64,000 bases of DNA from Pycnococcus provasolii. Taxonomy: Eukaryota; Chlorophyta; Pseudoscourfieldiophyceae; Pseudoscourfieldiales. Positions 46,733 to 56,437 of the stretch are shown piece by piece. The stretch lies in NCBI GenBank assembly GCA_049487715.1, contig CP150577.1, positions 372,001 through 436,000 on the forward strand, written 5' to 3'. Below the pieces are notes generated by a model. That model did no database searches, had not been told where the DNA came from, and saw only the letters and a program-made list of their open reading frames with translations. The position numbers and the translations under genes are program-made. Numbering within the stretch: the stretch's first letter is position 1; each line of letters opens with the position of its first letter.

Positions 46733-48061
46733 TCAGAGGTCCATCTCCTGTGGGTCACACACATGTTCACTCATCTCCATCCTCCTCGACGTCGCCGTTG
46801 TCGTCACTGCTGTCAAAAACTGGGTAGCAGGTGAGGTCTTCGAACCTCGAGGCGTTTCGGACGCCGCTGCCGCCGAATGTGCGCGCTGTGGCGTGTACAT
46901 TTCCGCGAAGCGCTGCAGGTCCTCCTCGACGTTGCCGATAGTCGCCACGACCTCCGGTCGTGCGCCGTGCGCCAGCTCGCCGTGGTTACCCAAGCGTCGT
47001 CGTTTTGCAGATGCGGATGCATCACCAAAACACGAAGCGACATCACCGCCTGCGGCGAAGCCACCACCGCCCGCGCCTGGTGGTGCACCGCCCGCGCCTG
47101 CGGCTCCGTATGCGCCTGCGGCGAAGCCACCACCGCCCGCGCCTGGTGGTGCACCGCCCGCGCCTGCGGCTCCGTATGCGCCTGCGACGAAGCCACCACC
47201 GCCCGCGCGGTACTGTTGGTAGCTGCGGTACATAGCAGCGGCAAATTCGGCAAAGTCGTCAGGTGGCGGCTGCGGCTGCGGCTGTGGCTGTGGCTGCGGC
47301 TGTGGCTGCGGCTGTGGCTGCGGTCTGGAACGTGGCGGCCCGAAGAGGTGGCGGTACGCTCCTCTTGCAATGTCGAACTCCTGGCCGCCTGCTCCTCGTC
47401 CAGCAGCATTGTTGAACGACTCGGCGAGTGTGGCAAGGCCGCGCACGTGTTCTTGAGCACCTGGTTTGGTGAGGTCAAGCTGTCGAACCCGGTTGTCGAA
47501 CGTACGTTGAGCGGGGCGAGACGCAGCGTTCTGCGCCGCGGATGTCGCCTGCGCCCTAAGGCTGTCCAACGTGCTTTGCTGCGAGTCAATCTGGTGCACC
47601 AACCCGTGGAAGATGCCGGGGGCCGCGAACGCGCGCTGTTGCATCGCTTCATTGGCCTGAGCCTCCACGAAAGGCAACGTTCCCGTCACGTCAAACACTT
47701 CAGGCGCACCCGCAGGCGCACCCGCACCGGCTCCGCTCCTCTGTTCGTCGGCACGGCGCGTGAGTACCTTGCCCCATCGCTTGTCGCGACCAGATATCCA
47801 CTGCATATCCCAAGCCGCGCATTGGCTGCAGCTGCACATCTGGCTCGCGGAGTTCGCCATCCAAGGCGAACTTCGTTGCGCACCTGTGCTGTCCATACAA
47901 AACCTCCTTTGATTGCACGTACCTCGATGCATGCCTCCACATGATGAGCACAAAAGGCCAAAGCGAGGGAAGTCACTTTCAGAGTTCCTGACGGCACGGC
48001 CGGCACGGCCGCCACGGCCGCGGCTTGAGCGGCCACCTCGGCCACCGCTTTCGCGCGCCAT
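46733..48061 (-). CDS. Low-complexity RG/PQ/GA-rich protein
   Basis: An uninterrupted 442-codon frame. The N-terminus is RG-rich (RGGRSSRGRGGRAGR), followed by a cysteine group (CSSCGGMHRGTCNQRRFC and CSCSQC), a helical middle (QIDSQQSTLDSLRAQA), a (PQ)n tract of about ten units, and three GGGFAAGAYGAAGAGG repeats. It ends near EMSEHVCDPQEMDL. The cysteine group looks like a zinc knuckle. Such nucleic-acid-binding low-complexity proteins occur as accessory ORFs of transposons; the convergent transposase next door supports that, but a host RNA-binding protein is possible. Confidence 0.45.
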   Translation of the reverse strand: MARESGGRGGRSSRGRGGRAGRAVRNSESDFPRFGLLCSSCGGMHRGTCNQRRFCMDSTGAQRSSPWMANSASQMCSCSQCAAWDMQWISGRDKRWGKVLTRRADEQRSGAGAGAPAGAPEVFDVTGTLPFVEAQANEAMQQRAFAAPGIFHGLVHQIDSQQSTLDSLRAQATSAAQNAASRPAQRTFDNRVRQLDLTKPGAQEHVRGLATLAESFNNAAGRGAGGQEFDIARGAYRHLFGPPRSRPQPQPQPQPQPQPQPQPQPPPDDFAEFAAAMYRSYQQYRAGGGGFVAGAYGAAGAGGAPPGAGGGGFAAGAYGAAGAGGAPPGAGGGGFAAGGDVASCFGDASASAKRRRLGNHGELAHGARPEVVATIGNVEEDLQRFAEMYTPQRAHSAAAASETPRGSKTSPATQFLTAVTTTATSRRMEMSEHVCDPQEMDL

Positions 48062-48129
48062 GACACGCGAGATCGGATCTGTGTGTGTTGGGAGGAGGAC
48101 GTGGAAAGTGCCTACCCGGGTAGAGGGAA

Positions 48130-48335
48130 GGAGAACCTGGCCCCTAGGAAGAAAGGAAGGGAAGGAAGAAAGGAAGGGAGGGAGGGAGGGAGGGAGGGAG
48201 GGAGGGAGGGAAGAAAGGAAGGGAGGGAGGGAGGGAGGGAGGGAGGGAGGGAGGGAGGGAGGGAGGGAGGAAGGAAGGAAGGAAGGGAGGGAGGGAGGGA
48301 GGGAGAGAGGAAAGGAAGGGAGGGAGGGAGGAGTG
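48130..48335 (+). repeat. (GGGA)n/(GGAA)n microsatellite
   Basis: About 200 bp of purine repeats, mainly GGGA with GGAA interruptions. ORFs over it are artefacts. It abuts the start of the minus-strand RG-rich ORF. Further on, 48500-48530 has AGGTGCA triplicates. Confidence 0.9.
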
Positions 48336-48339
48336 GCAG

Positions 48340-48955
48340 AGGACCTGTGGCAGTGGCAATGTCCAGTTGGAAATGATTACGTTGACGTCGCTCGGCTGCG
48401 ACGCGCGCTGCGCGCAGACGCTCGCGGTGTCGCTCACGCTCAGATTGTCTACCCGGCATAGGAGCGAAGAGGATGATGGAGGAGCGATGATGGAGTGCGA
48501 GGTGCAAGGTGCAAGGTGCAAGGTGGAGGAGGGGGGAGAGGAACCTCGAGTTTGAAGTTTGAAGTAGAGAAGTTGGGGGCAAGAAGACGTCAAACCCCGG
48601 TCTTGGGGGTCTGATTCCAACGCAAAACAAATACCGGAATTCGTGTTTGGTCGGTGGCCTTGAACGGGAACGACATGCGATTTCCTGGCTATACGTGCCC
48701 GTTGTGGGAAATTCAGCCCATTCCCGTTCTGGTAAGTCCAGGAAGTTGGTTTGGTCGGAGGGCGCAGTAGTGGGCGCTTTAAGTCGGGATTCCCGTTATT
48801 TTGTCCGCAGTGCTACAACGGGCAATAGGGTGGCGCAACTTTTAGGAATCCCGACGTTAGGTCGAGAAAACTTTTTTATTAGGGAGAGGCAACTTTTTTC
48901 CGAAACCAAACTTAACAACAAATCCCCATTGCAATCTCTACTTTTTATATTAGAA
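48340..48955. other. Intergenic, no gene seen
   Basis: After the microsatellite there is non-repetitive sequence with small ORFs lacking family signals, leading into module P1. Confidence 0.35.
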
Positions 48956-49045
48956 GAACAGTCGCGCTGATCTCATGAGCTCCTCAAACGCTAGGTTTAC
49001 GCACCGGCAGGCCAGAGCTCAAACCCCGCTATCGCTCGTTTATTT
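48956..49045 (+). repeat. Module P1, copy 2: repeat directly upstream of the SGNH gene
   Basis: Near-identical to 13641-13738 minus 9 bp. It ends 30 bp before ATG 49075, in gene orientation. Confidence 0.75.
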
Positions 49046-49074
49046 TTCTTGCCCTCTCAACGCGAAGTTAGAGA

Positions 49075-50052
49075 ATGTTTTTCAGGTGTTTTACTGCACT
49101 TGGAGTTGCTTTAAATCTGATCCTTTATTTATGCTTTCTTTCTACAGTAGAAGTCTGTGATGCGAAGTGGGAAACCTTCTGCCAACTAAAGCCAACATTA
49201 CATAAACATACTTATTCAACTGAGATTTCGACTTGCCTCGTGAGTAGACGCTGCATACTGCAGCGAGAACGTGCTGCTGATGGATTCCACGTTTTGTGGA
49301 TCGGCGAATCAGTCTTGCTACACGCATACGCAAGTTTGCTCAGATCACTCGGATATAAAAAAATATTTCGGAAGAACTTCAGCAGACGTAAACAGTTTTG
49401 TTCAGTTTGGGCAGCACCGCTGTCTAGATCAACCACCTTCTATTTCGTGCAAGCGTTTGGGCTCTACCCTAAACCTATCGATGATAGAGAACGCTGGAAA
49501 GTTTTAAGTTTGCAGGGAGTGTCTTACAAGGACGAATTTGTTGCTAACGATAAGTATGAGACAGGCGGCTGCTTTAAGGACCTCACTCTACAAAAGAAAC
49601 TTGGCAGGCTATTCTCGTCTCACATTAAAGGTCGTCTTATTGTGCTTTTGCAGTTAGGCCTTTGGGACGTCGCCTTTACAGGTGGAAACCTTGAAGACTT
49701 CAGAAAACAGTATGCTTCGCTATTGACCTTCCTTGTACACAACCCGCTCGTTTATAGAGTGGCAGTGAATTTACCAACGGCAATTCACAACTCTCTTGCA
49801 AAACATTATAAGCGCTACAACGGCACGATCATTAGTCGCTCTAAAACGTACAATACCGTAATAAGAGAAGTTGCGAACTTGCACAACACGTCTGTGTCCG
49901 ACGATAATTTTCAGCTGACTTCCACAATACCTGAGAATTGCTTAGACGGTGTTCATTATGACGAAGCAGTATCGTTGCAAATTGGAAGGAATGCCCGTTG
50001 GCGGACATGCCCTCGACATATTTTAACTGATGATTTGTCGCTTTCCGTGTGA
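49075..50052 (+). CDS. SGNH/GDSL-like esterase, membrane-anchored
   Basis: A 325-residue intronless gene. The first 25 residues form a membrane anchor (ALGVALNLILYLCFLSTV). The body starts with FHVLWIGESVLLHAYASLL, whose GES fits the nucleophile block of SGNH (GDSL) hydrolases, with VLLQLGLWDVAF in the middle as a possible block III and CLDGVHYDEAVSLQIG as the C-terminal DxxH block. The order resembles PC-esterase/TBL-type enzymes that add or remove O-acetyl groups on wall glycans. Acetyl transfer or removal on surface sugar is thus likely but unproven. Start ATG 49075 is 30 bp after repeat module P1. Confidence 0.6.
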   Translation: MFFRCFTALGVALNLILYLCFLSTVEVCDAKWETFCQLKPTLHKHTYSTEISTCLVSRRCILQRERAADGFHVLWIGESVLLHAYASLLRSLGYKKIFRKNFSRRKQFCSVWAAPLSRSTTFYFVQAFGLYPKPIDDRERWKVLSLQGVSYKDEFVANDKYETGGCFKDLTLQKKLGRLFSSHIKGRLIVLLQLGLWDVAFTGGNLEDFRKQYASLLTFLVHNPLVYRVAVNLPTAIHNSLAKHYKRYNGTIISRSKTYNTVIREVANLHNTSVSDDNFQLTSTIPENCLDGVHYDEAVSLQIGRNARWRTCPRHILTDDLSLSV

Positions 50053-50237
50053 CTGAACAACACTCGGATCCGGGGCACTACATGCGTACCTCTCGGGCGG
50101 TTTGGGGCACTTTCTTCATTTCGCCTGATTTCGGGCAGAACCTCGTCCCTCCCGGGAGTTTCGGGCAGAGTCGCGTACCTCCCCCGGAGTTTGGGGCAGA
50201 ATCGCGTACCTCCCCCGGGCAGAATCGCGTACCTCTC

Positions 50238-50861
50238 ATGGCGCCGAAGAAGCAGCGTCATGGCAAAGACGCCGTGCAGTCTCAAGTCGAGGACCGAAAG
50301 GGCAAGCAAGTGGCTTGCTTGGACTTGACTTTTACGCCGCAAAAGGAACAAGAAGACGACACTTCATCGAGTGAACATGACGACGACTCAGATGACTGCT
50401 TGACAGCAAGAGGCAAGCGAAAGAAGAGGCAGCGAGCGCATGCTCAAAAGCACGAGGCTTTCATGCCCCAAGCCGTACCACGGAGGCTGCAAGATGTGCG
50501 CAAGTGGCTACATGAGTCGCCGCCGCAGACGGGTTCGACACGAGTGAAAAGCCGAAGCGAAGCTGAAGTGATGCTTTGCGAGATTTGTGAGGCTGCGGGC
50601 GCGATACCATCAAAAATAAACCCAGCGAGCGGCAAGGCGTTCCGAAGTGAACCTTTCTCGCTCTGTATGGGATGTTCCGCTGATGAATGTCCGTTTGTAA
50701 CAGGCTTCAGAAGCGATTCTCGACGAGGCGATTGGGTGATGACACAGGCGCGCGGTGTGGTCAGGTCACAAGAAAACCCACGGCATACGCTTTCAATGAC
50801 TCAGCACGCCCGACGGGCTGATGTCTCACTTGTGGGGACCGATCCACGGCAACAGACATGA
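50238..50861 (+). CDS. Unrecognised ORF with a cysteine cluster, probably transposon-derived
   Basis: From ATG 50238 (MAPKKQRHGK) the frame gives a basic and acidic low-complexity region (DDTSSSEHDDDSDD, RGKRKKRQRA), then CEICEAAGAIPSKINPASGK and CMGCSADECPFVTGF, a possible zinc site with paired CxxC. It ends in AT-rich LTR-element sequence. The 5' flank (50090-50230) has imperfect repeats of CGTACCTCCC. This could be the N-terminal part of a DNA transposon protein cut by the LTR element. No family is recognised. Confidence 0.35.
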   Translation: MAPKKQRHGKDAVQSQVEDRKGKQVACLDLTFTPQKEQEDDTSSSEHDDDSDDCLTARGKRKKRQRAHAQKHEAFMPQAVPRRLQDVRKWLHESPPQTGSTRVKSRSEAEVMLCEICEAAGAIPSKINPASGKAFRSEPFSLCMGCSADECPFVTGFRSDSRRGDWVMTQARGVVRSQENPRHTLSMTQHARRADVSLVGTDPRQQT

Positions 50862-50924
50862 CACTACGCTCTTACGTCGGAGCATCCTTGGGGGCTACTC
50901 AAACACCTTACACCTTATAACCCA

Positions 50925-51272
50925 GGTCAATACACATACTAAAAGAAACAAATACAAATCGAAACATCACGAAAACAAATACAAATTCAAAACATTACAA
51001 AAACGAACAAAAATTAATCAATCATACAAGACCTTGACAAACCAAATAAGAAGAACGAAGAAATGAACATACAAACTGAACAACTAAACAACGCTACTAG
51101 CCAGCGTTCATACCAGGCATAGCAGCGAGGGGAAGTGTCGAGATTATACCTTATATGCCTTGTGGGGAACCGTTGTTGAGTATTCGGGATCCCAGAGGGA
51201 TAAGGGACACGGACCCTGGTTGTCTAAGTTGTCAGACCACTCTTTTCTTTTCTTTTCTACTTATTCTCTTCA
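50925..51272 (+). repeat. 3' end of a short-LTR element: internal tail plus full LTR
   Basis: 50925-51135 is the internal end, with AAATACAAA-type repeats and a purine-rich tract (GCGAGGGGAAG). The LTR itself is 51136-51272, TGTCGAG ... TCTCTTCA. This block is an inverted copy of 658-1005. The LTR lies 182 bp upstream, in sense, of the ColD-ColC-like gene. Confidence 0.65.
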
Positions 51273-51454
51273 TTCTCCCCCTGCCTGGGGTCAACAGAGG
51301 GGACAACAGTCGAGGAGGGAGAATGAATACCGGTAGTGGGTAACCTCGACAACACAGCGGGATCTGATCTGTGTTGTCCCGTCACGATCCAGCGTTCACA
51401 ACATACCTACCAAAATAACTAACGAACAACCAACAACCGAATCACAAGCACAAA

Positions 51455-53695
51455 ATGAGTAATACAGCTCCTTGGATAGCCGCTATTACAGAAGAGCACA
51501 AGAAGCGAAGCTCGATAGCGGAAAAGCCCTCAATGGCCTTTCCTCTTATGGCAGATACCATATTTGTCGAGGAAAAAATAGCAGCAATCGATACAATCCT
51601 CTCTGGACAACTCACCATGTCTACATGTGTACGCGAGTATGAGGTTGCGTTTGCGAAGAAGGTTGGTGCACCATACGCCGTTATGGTGAACTCGGGCTCA
51701 AGCGCAAACCTGATCGCTCTTGCTGCTCTCGTGAACCCGTTACGAAGTGAAAAGTTACGGCCCAACGACGAGGTGCTCATACCTGCAGTGTGCTGGTCAA
51801 CGAGTCTTTGGCCGATCATACAGATGGGACTGAAGCCTGTGTTTGTGGACGTTGATCCTGCAACCATGAACATATGCGTGAAGGACGTGCGCAAGCGCAT
51901 AACTTCAAATACACGTGCGATCCTAACTGTTCATGTCCTAGGGAATACATGCGATATGTCTGACCTTATGAGTGTCGTTGACGAGCACAAGCTGATACTC
52001 GTGGAGGACACCTGCGAGAGCCTTGGAAGCACTTATGCTGGTCAGACTCTAGGTACGTTTGGTGCGTTTGGAACATACTCGTTCTACTTTTCGCACCATA
52101 TCACCACCGGGGAAGGCGGCATGGTAGTTTGCCAGACTCCGGAAGATGCCGACCTGCTCAAGTGCCTGCGCGCTCACGGGTGGTCTCGTGAGCTGTCAAA
52201 CAAGTCGGAAGTGCACGCTCAGTATCCTCACGTCGACACTCGCTTTTGCTTTGTCAATATGGGGTATAACGTGCGCCCGACGGAGATTGCTGGTGCGATC
52301 GGGCTGAAGCAGCTTGAACGTCTTGACGGCATGAATACACACCGAAAGGAAAATCGAAAGCGTATTATTCACAGGCTCACGTCAGATTCTCGATGGAGTG
52401 GTCAGCTGCGTTTTCCTGCTGCCCCTTCAAACAGCGATCCTGCATGGTTTGGGCTCGCGTGCCTGCTGGACCCGGCGTACCGACACCAGCTACGTGAGTT
52501 TCAAGCCCATTTGATTGCACACGGCATTGAAAATCGCCCATTGATCTCTGGAAATTTTGCGAGGCAACCTGCAATCAAGATGCTTGATATAGTCGTGGAT
52601 GCGAGCAGCTTTCCTGGAGCAGATGACGTTGGAGAGTGCGGATATTTTATTGGTATCCACGCGTCGTCTCTTTCCGAAGAGCAGATAGCGCTGATCGTGG
52701 AAGGATTTCTCTCCTTTTCATTTGAGAAGCAGGTAATCAAAATTGAAAGTCAAGGCATGTCCACTGCATTTCATGAAGTAGAATCTGTAACACTGGTTAC
52801 TGGAGGGAGTGGTTTGGTGGGAACAGCACTTCGTGAACACGTTCAAACAAATGTGCAAAAGGATAAGACTAAGTGGATATTCATCTCCAGTAAGGATGCA
52901 GATCTGACTTCATACGATGAGACACGAAAGCTGTTTTTAATACATAAACCAACGCGTGTTGTGCACTTAGCAGTAAAGCTCATGGCAGGGAATTCGATGA
53001 TGGCTCATGCGGCAGATTTGCTAAATGACAATTTGCTAATCAACAGCAACGTGTTGAAGTGCGCACATGAAACTGGAGTAGAAAAGTTGGTTTCTTTGCT
53101 TTCGTCGTTCGCATATCCGCTTGAAGTCACTCTTCCAATTCGAGAAGTGGATTTGTATAAGGGCCCCATGCACCCTAGTGTAGAATCCTATGGAACGGCT
53201 AAGCGTGTGCTCGATGCGCTTACGAGGAGCTATCGGTCACAGTATGGGAAGGCGTTCGTAAGCCTCATTGCGACGAATATATTTGGAACTTGCGAAATTC
53301 CGCGAGTTGACGGACCTGTTGTCGAAGCATTAATAGCAAAAGCATTGGATGCAAAGGCGAGTGGTAAGTCTCTGAGCGTTCGAGGTACAGGTGAACCTTG
53401 GAGACAATTCCTATTTGCACCAGACCTAGCAAAAGTCATTGTGTGGGCACTCGATGAATTCGACGACGACGTGCCGCTCAATGTGGTCGGAGAAGAGGTG
53501 CAGATACGAAAAGTCGCAGAAAAAATCGCGCACCTTATTGGAAATGTGTCGATAGAATTCGACACTAGTTTTGGGGATGGTCCGTTGCATCGAACACTAT
53601 GCGATGCAAAGTTGCGTAAGAGATGGCCTGAATTCTGTACGACACCCTTCGATGAAGCTATTGCGCACGTGGTTGCTAATGCAGTTGGTAAGTAG
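51455..53695 (+). CDS. Fused ColD-like 3-dehydratase and ColC-like epimerase/reductase (GDP-3,6-dideoxysugar synthesis)
   Basis: The 746-residue protein joins two enzymes. Residues 1-430 are a DegT-fold PLP enzyme: VMVNSGSSANLIALAALVNP, VLIPAVCWSTSLWPI, ILVEDTCESLGS and YSFYFSHHITTGEGGM. At the position of the PLP lysine stands H214. That swap defines sugar 3-dehydratases (ColD, and the E1/RfbH group), which deoxygenate C3 rather than transaminate. Residues 440-746 are an extended SDR of the GDP-fucose synthase/ColC type: VTGGSGLVG, SLLSSFAYP, ESYGTAKR (Y579, K583), ATNIFG. In bacteria ColD then ColC make GDP-L-colitose from GDP-4-keto-6-deoxymannose. The fusion would couple both steps. No signal peptide, so cytosolic. 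Intact, no introns. Confidence 0.85.
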   Translation: MSNTAPWIAAITEEHKKRSSIAEKPSMAFPLMADTIFVEEKIAAIDTILSGQLTMSTCVREYEVAFAKKVGAPYAVMVNSGSSANLIALAALVNPLRSEKLRPNDEVLIPAVCWSTSLWPIIQMGLKPVFVDVDPATMNICVKDVRKRITSNTRAILTVHVLGNTCDMSDLMSVVDEHKLILVEDTCESLGSTYAGQTLGTFGAFGTYSFYFSHHITTGEGGMVVCQTPEDADLLKCLRAHGWSRELSNKSEVHAQYPHVDTRFCFVNMGYNVRPTEIAGAIGLKQLERLDGMNTHRKENRKRIIHRLTSDSRWSGQLRFPAAPSNSDPAWFGLACLLDPAYRHQLREFQAHLIAHGIENRPLISGNFARQPAIKMLDIVVDASSFPGADDVGECGYFIGIHASSLSEEQIALIVEGFLSFSFEKQVIKIESQGMSTAFHEVESVTLVTGGSGLVGTALREHVQTNVQKDKTKWIFISSKDADLTSYDETRKLFLIHKPTRVVHLAVKLMAGNSMMAHAADLLNDNLLINSNVLKCAHETGVEKLVSLLSSFAYPLEVTLPIREVDLYKGPMHPSVESYGTAKRVLDALTRSYRSQYGKAFVSLIATNIFGTCEIPRVDGPVVEALIAKALDAKASGKSLSVRGTGEPWRQFLFAPDLAKVIVWALDEFDDDVPLNVVGEEVQIRKVAEKIAHLIGNVSIEFDTSFGDGPLHRTLCDAKLRKRWPEFCTTPFDEAIAHVVANAVGK

Positions 53696-54715
53696 GTAAA
53701 AACAACAAATTATGCGGATTTTGTTACACGCGTGTACACACACATACCATGGTCGGCGAGAAAGCCCTGCCATTAATTTGTTACATTGTTGCCTCGATAC
53801 ATGCTCATGTCGTATATTGCTTGACGAATTCGATCACGCGTCCCTTTTATATCAAGCACATAGTCGTAGTTGGACCGCGTTTTGATGCGCAAGGAGGCGC
53901 ACTTAATATCCTTTTGATTCAGAGGAATTGTGAGCTAAGTTACGTGGCGAAGTTTCAACTAGAAATTCTCATGTTTGGAGCCGGTATGGATTCACACAAC
54001 TATGAACCCTAACCCTTTACAACGGAGGGTTTCCAAGGGGATATTATCAAGGTTGGCATTATCAAGGCAAGGCTGCCTCCCACTGGAACCTCTAAAGTTG
54101 CAGTTTCCCACATATAATGCACCCGCCCACACCGTCGAAAAGACCTCACAAAACAACCTCGAACGCACATCGCCTTCATATCTCAGCATCCTCGGCCGTT
54201 CGAAGTTCGTCATACTGCGTTGCCACATGATTCTCGGCAGTTGACCTTAACACTATTCGTTCCGGGCAGAATCAGGGGGCAAACTGCCCTCTCCCCAACT
54301 CCGATCGCGCCCCCCCCCAGAACCTTTTACAGCAATCCCTTCACTGGCATGATGGCGATGGTGATCGTTTTTTCGCCGCCTCCAGGAGGACCTCTCCACA
54401 ACGGGGCGTTAGGTCGGCGGGGAACAACGGGGCGATAGGTCGGCCCTCCAGAAAACCGGTACGAGAGTACGGGCACTCAGGTCGTGCTTCCCATAAAAAC
54501 TCAACTCTTGTAACGTGAATTTAGTCTGCACCAGTTTTTGCACCAGTTTTTGACCAGGTAGTAAACCCTCCGTAGGAATGGGGACCCGTCCCTGGTCTTG
54601 CACCAGTCCCATACAAAAGCTTCAGCGCTAATTATGACCGTTGGTCATTGGTTGCGAACCCCCATCTTTGGTTTCTAACCCCTAAATCATCCGAATAATC
54701 TTCTAAACCGACTTT
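53696..54715. other. Intergenic, no supported gene
   Basis: An 87-codon ORF at 53749 and another at 53975 have no family signal. A GCACCAGTTTTT duplication lies near 54530. The region separates the ColD-ColC-like gene from the Ty3 derivative. Confidence 0.35.
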
Positions 54716-56437
54716 CAAGACGTTTATCACGTCTTGACTTGCCGCCACTACCATGGCATCACATCAAGACGTTTCAAGACGTTTTCTGACGCGCTCTACC
54801 AGCTTATGACGCGCCCTACTGGCGGCTCGCTGGCGGCTCGCTGGCGGCGCGCTCTACTTTTTGACCTAAGTAACAATCATTCTTACTTTCCTAAAAACTA
54901 CCCAATACTTGGTGGACACGCAACTTTCCCTTTACCTAACAATGTCGTCGCCCACACCCAGCCTCCTCGAACGCATCACCGATGCAGTCGCGTCACCTTT
55001 CTATACGCGGCGCCGCACGCAACGAACCGCTGATCAAAACACCAACAATAACTCCGAAACAAACGCTACAGGAAACGACGCACCTCCCGCTGACGCGAGC
55101 GCCCCTGCTAACAATTCATACCAGCAGCTACGTCTCAAGAACCCGGAGGTCTCGGCGTTCGTCACACCCTTCGGGCAGTTTGAGTACACGGTGGTACCGT
55201 TTGGACTCGTCAACGCCCCAAGCGCATTCTCACGATTCGTCCACGACACGCTCGAGCCAGTCTCCGACATCGCACGGAACTATCTTGATGACATTGCTGT
55301 GGGCAGCGCGACACCCGAAGCACACGCCGCCGATCTCTGCCGCGTCCTTCACCACCTACACGCTGCCGGGCTTCGACTCAATGCCCGCAAATGCAGCTTC
55401 TTTGCTCAGCAAATAAAATATCTTGGGCACATCATCAGCAACGGAACCATCCGCGCTGATCCCTCGATGCTGGAAGCTGTGAAAACAGCAGCCAAACCGC
55501 ACGACATTCCTTCGCTTCGCAGCTTTCTCGGCCTCACCGGCTGGCTGCGCCGATTCGTCCGCTATTACGCCGAAATCGCCACCCCGCTCACCAACCTGCT
55601 GCGTGGCGACCAACCGTGGACTGCCGACACTTGGGATCAACCTGCCGACGACGCATTCGACAAGCTCGTCACTGCGATAACCTCTGCCCCGGCACTCGCA
55701 GTCGCCCGACCTGACGAGCCATACCACATGATCGTCGACTGGTCGACCAAGGCTATCGGAGGCATCCTTTGCCAGCGCGACGACTCGGGCCAGCTCCAGC
55801 CCGTCGCATTCCGTTCCCGCCGCCTGCTACCGCGAGAAGCGAACTACCCGCCCTGGGAGGGCGAAGCTCTAGCCATCGTGGACAATTGCTCGGCGTGGCG
55901 ATGCTACATTCACAATGGCAAAGACTTGACCATTTACTCAGATCACCGCAGCCTGCAAACACTTATGATGCTGCCCGAACCGATTCCACGCCAGGCCAGG
56001 TGGATAATCGCCCTTTCGGAGTTCATGCCACACATACTCTACAAGCCCGGCGCATCCGCCATAATGGCAGCTGCCGATTGTCTCAGCCGACCTGCTGACG
56101 ACCCGTCTCTTGCTCTCATCGAGCCCGACCCTTCCTCTTCAGCGCACGTCGATGCTGCTTCCGACACCGCTACTCCTCCTCCTCCAGAACCCGAATTTGA
56201 GAACTTCTCATTCGCAACCTCGGCAGAGTCCTCTGCCGGCACCAAGACGTTTATCACGTCTTGACTTGCCGCCACTACCATGGCATCACATCAAGACGTT
56301 TCAAGACGTTTTCTGACGCGCTCTACCAGCTTATGACGCGCCCTACTGGCAGCTCGCTGGCGGCTCGCTGGCGGCGCGCTCTACTTTTTGACCTAAGTAA
56401 CAATCATTCTTACTTTCCTAAAAACTACCCAATACTT
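54716..56437 (+). mobile_element. Ty3-type LTR retrotransposon, internally deleted (1.7 kb)
   Basis: Two 195-bp LTRs at 54716-54910 and 56243-56437 differ at one base that I can see (a G/A in the GGCGGCTCGC repeat). Between them is one ORF joining a gag start to the second half of reverse transcriptase. Protease, the first RT half and integrase are missing. The near-identity of the LTRs implies a recent insertion. It landed in a copy of the 29200-29250-type leader repeat (TTTGAGTATACATATCT). Confidence 0.8.
54942..56264 (+). CDS. Gag-RT-RNase H deletion fusion of the Ty3 element
   Basis: From ATG 54942 the product starts with a gag N-terminus (MSSPTPSLLERITDAVAS) of about 60 residues, then passes directly into reverse transcriptase: TVVPFGLVNAPSAFSRF, NYLDDIAVGS (the catalytic YLDD), KYLGHIISNGTI, SLRSFLGLTGWLRRFV. 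RNase H follows: MIVDWSTKAIGGIL, EGEALAIVDN, TIYSDHRSLQTL. The last residues read into the 3' LTR. RT lacks its fingers and part of the palm, so polymerase activity is unlikely. The element would need help in trans. Confidence 0.85.
   Translation: MSSPTPSLLERITDAVASPFYTRRRTQRTADQNTNNNSETNATGNDAPPADASAPANNSYQQLRLKNPEVSAFVTPFGQFEYTVVPFGLVNAPSAFSRFVHDTLEPVSDIARNYLDDIAVGSATPEAHAADLCRVLHHLHAAGLRLNARKCSFFAQQIKYLGHIISNGTIRADPSMLEAVKTAAKPHDIPSLRSFLGLTGWLRRFVRYYAEIATPLTNLLRGDQPWTADTWDQPADDAFDKLVTAITSAPALAVARPDEPYHMIVDWSTKAIGGILCQRDDSGQLQPVAFRSRRLLPREANYPPWEGEALAIVDNCSAWRCYIHNGKDLTIYSDHRSLQTLMMLPEPIPRQARWIIALSEFMPHILYKPGASAIMAAADCLSRPADDPSLALIEPDPSSSAHVDAASDTATPPPPEPEFENFSFATSAESSAGTKTFITS

Noticed and set aside
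48112-48630. Long SLPPSLPP and GGREGG ORFs
   Set aside because: Translation of the GGGA microsatellite in several frames; no gene.
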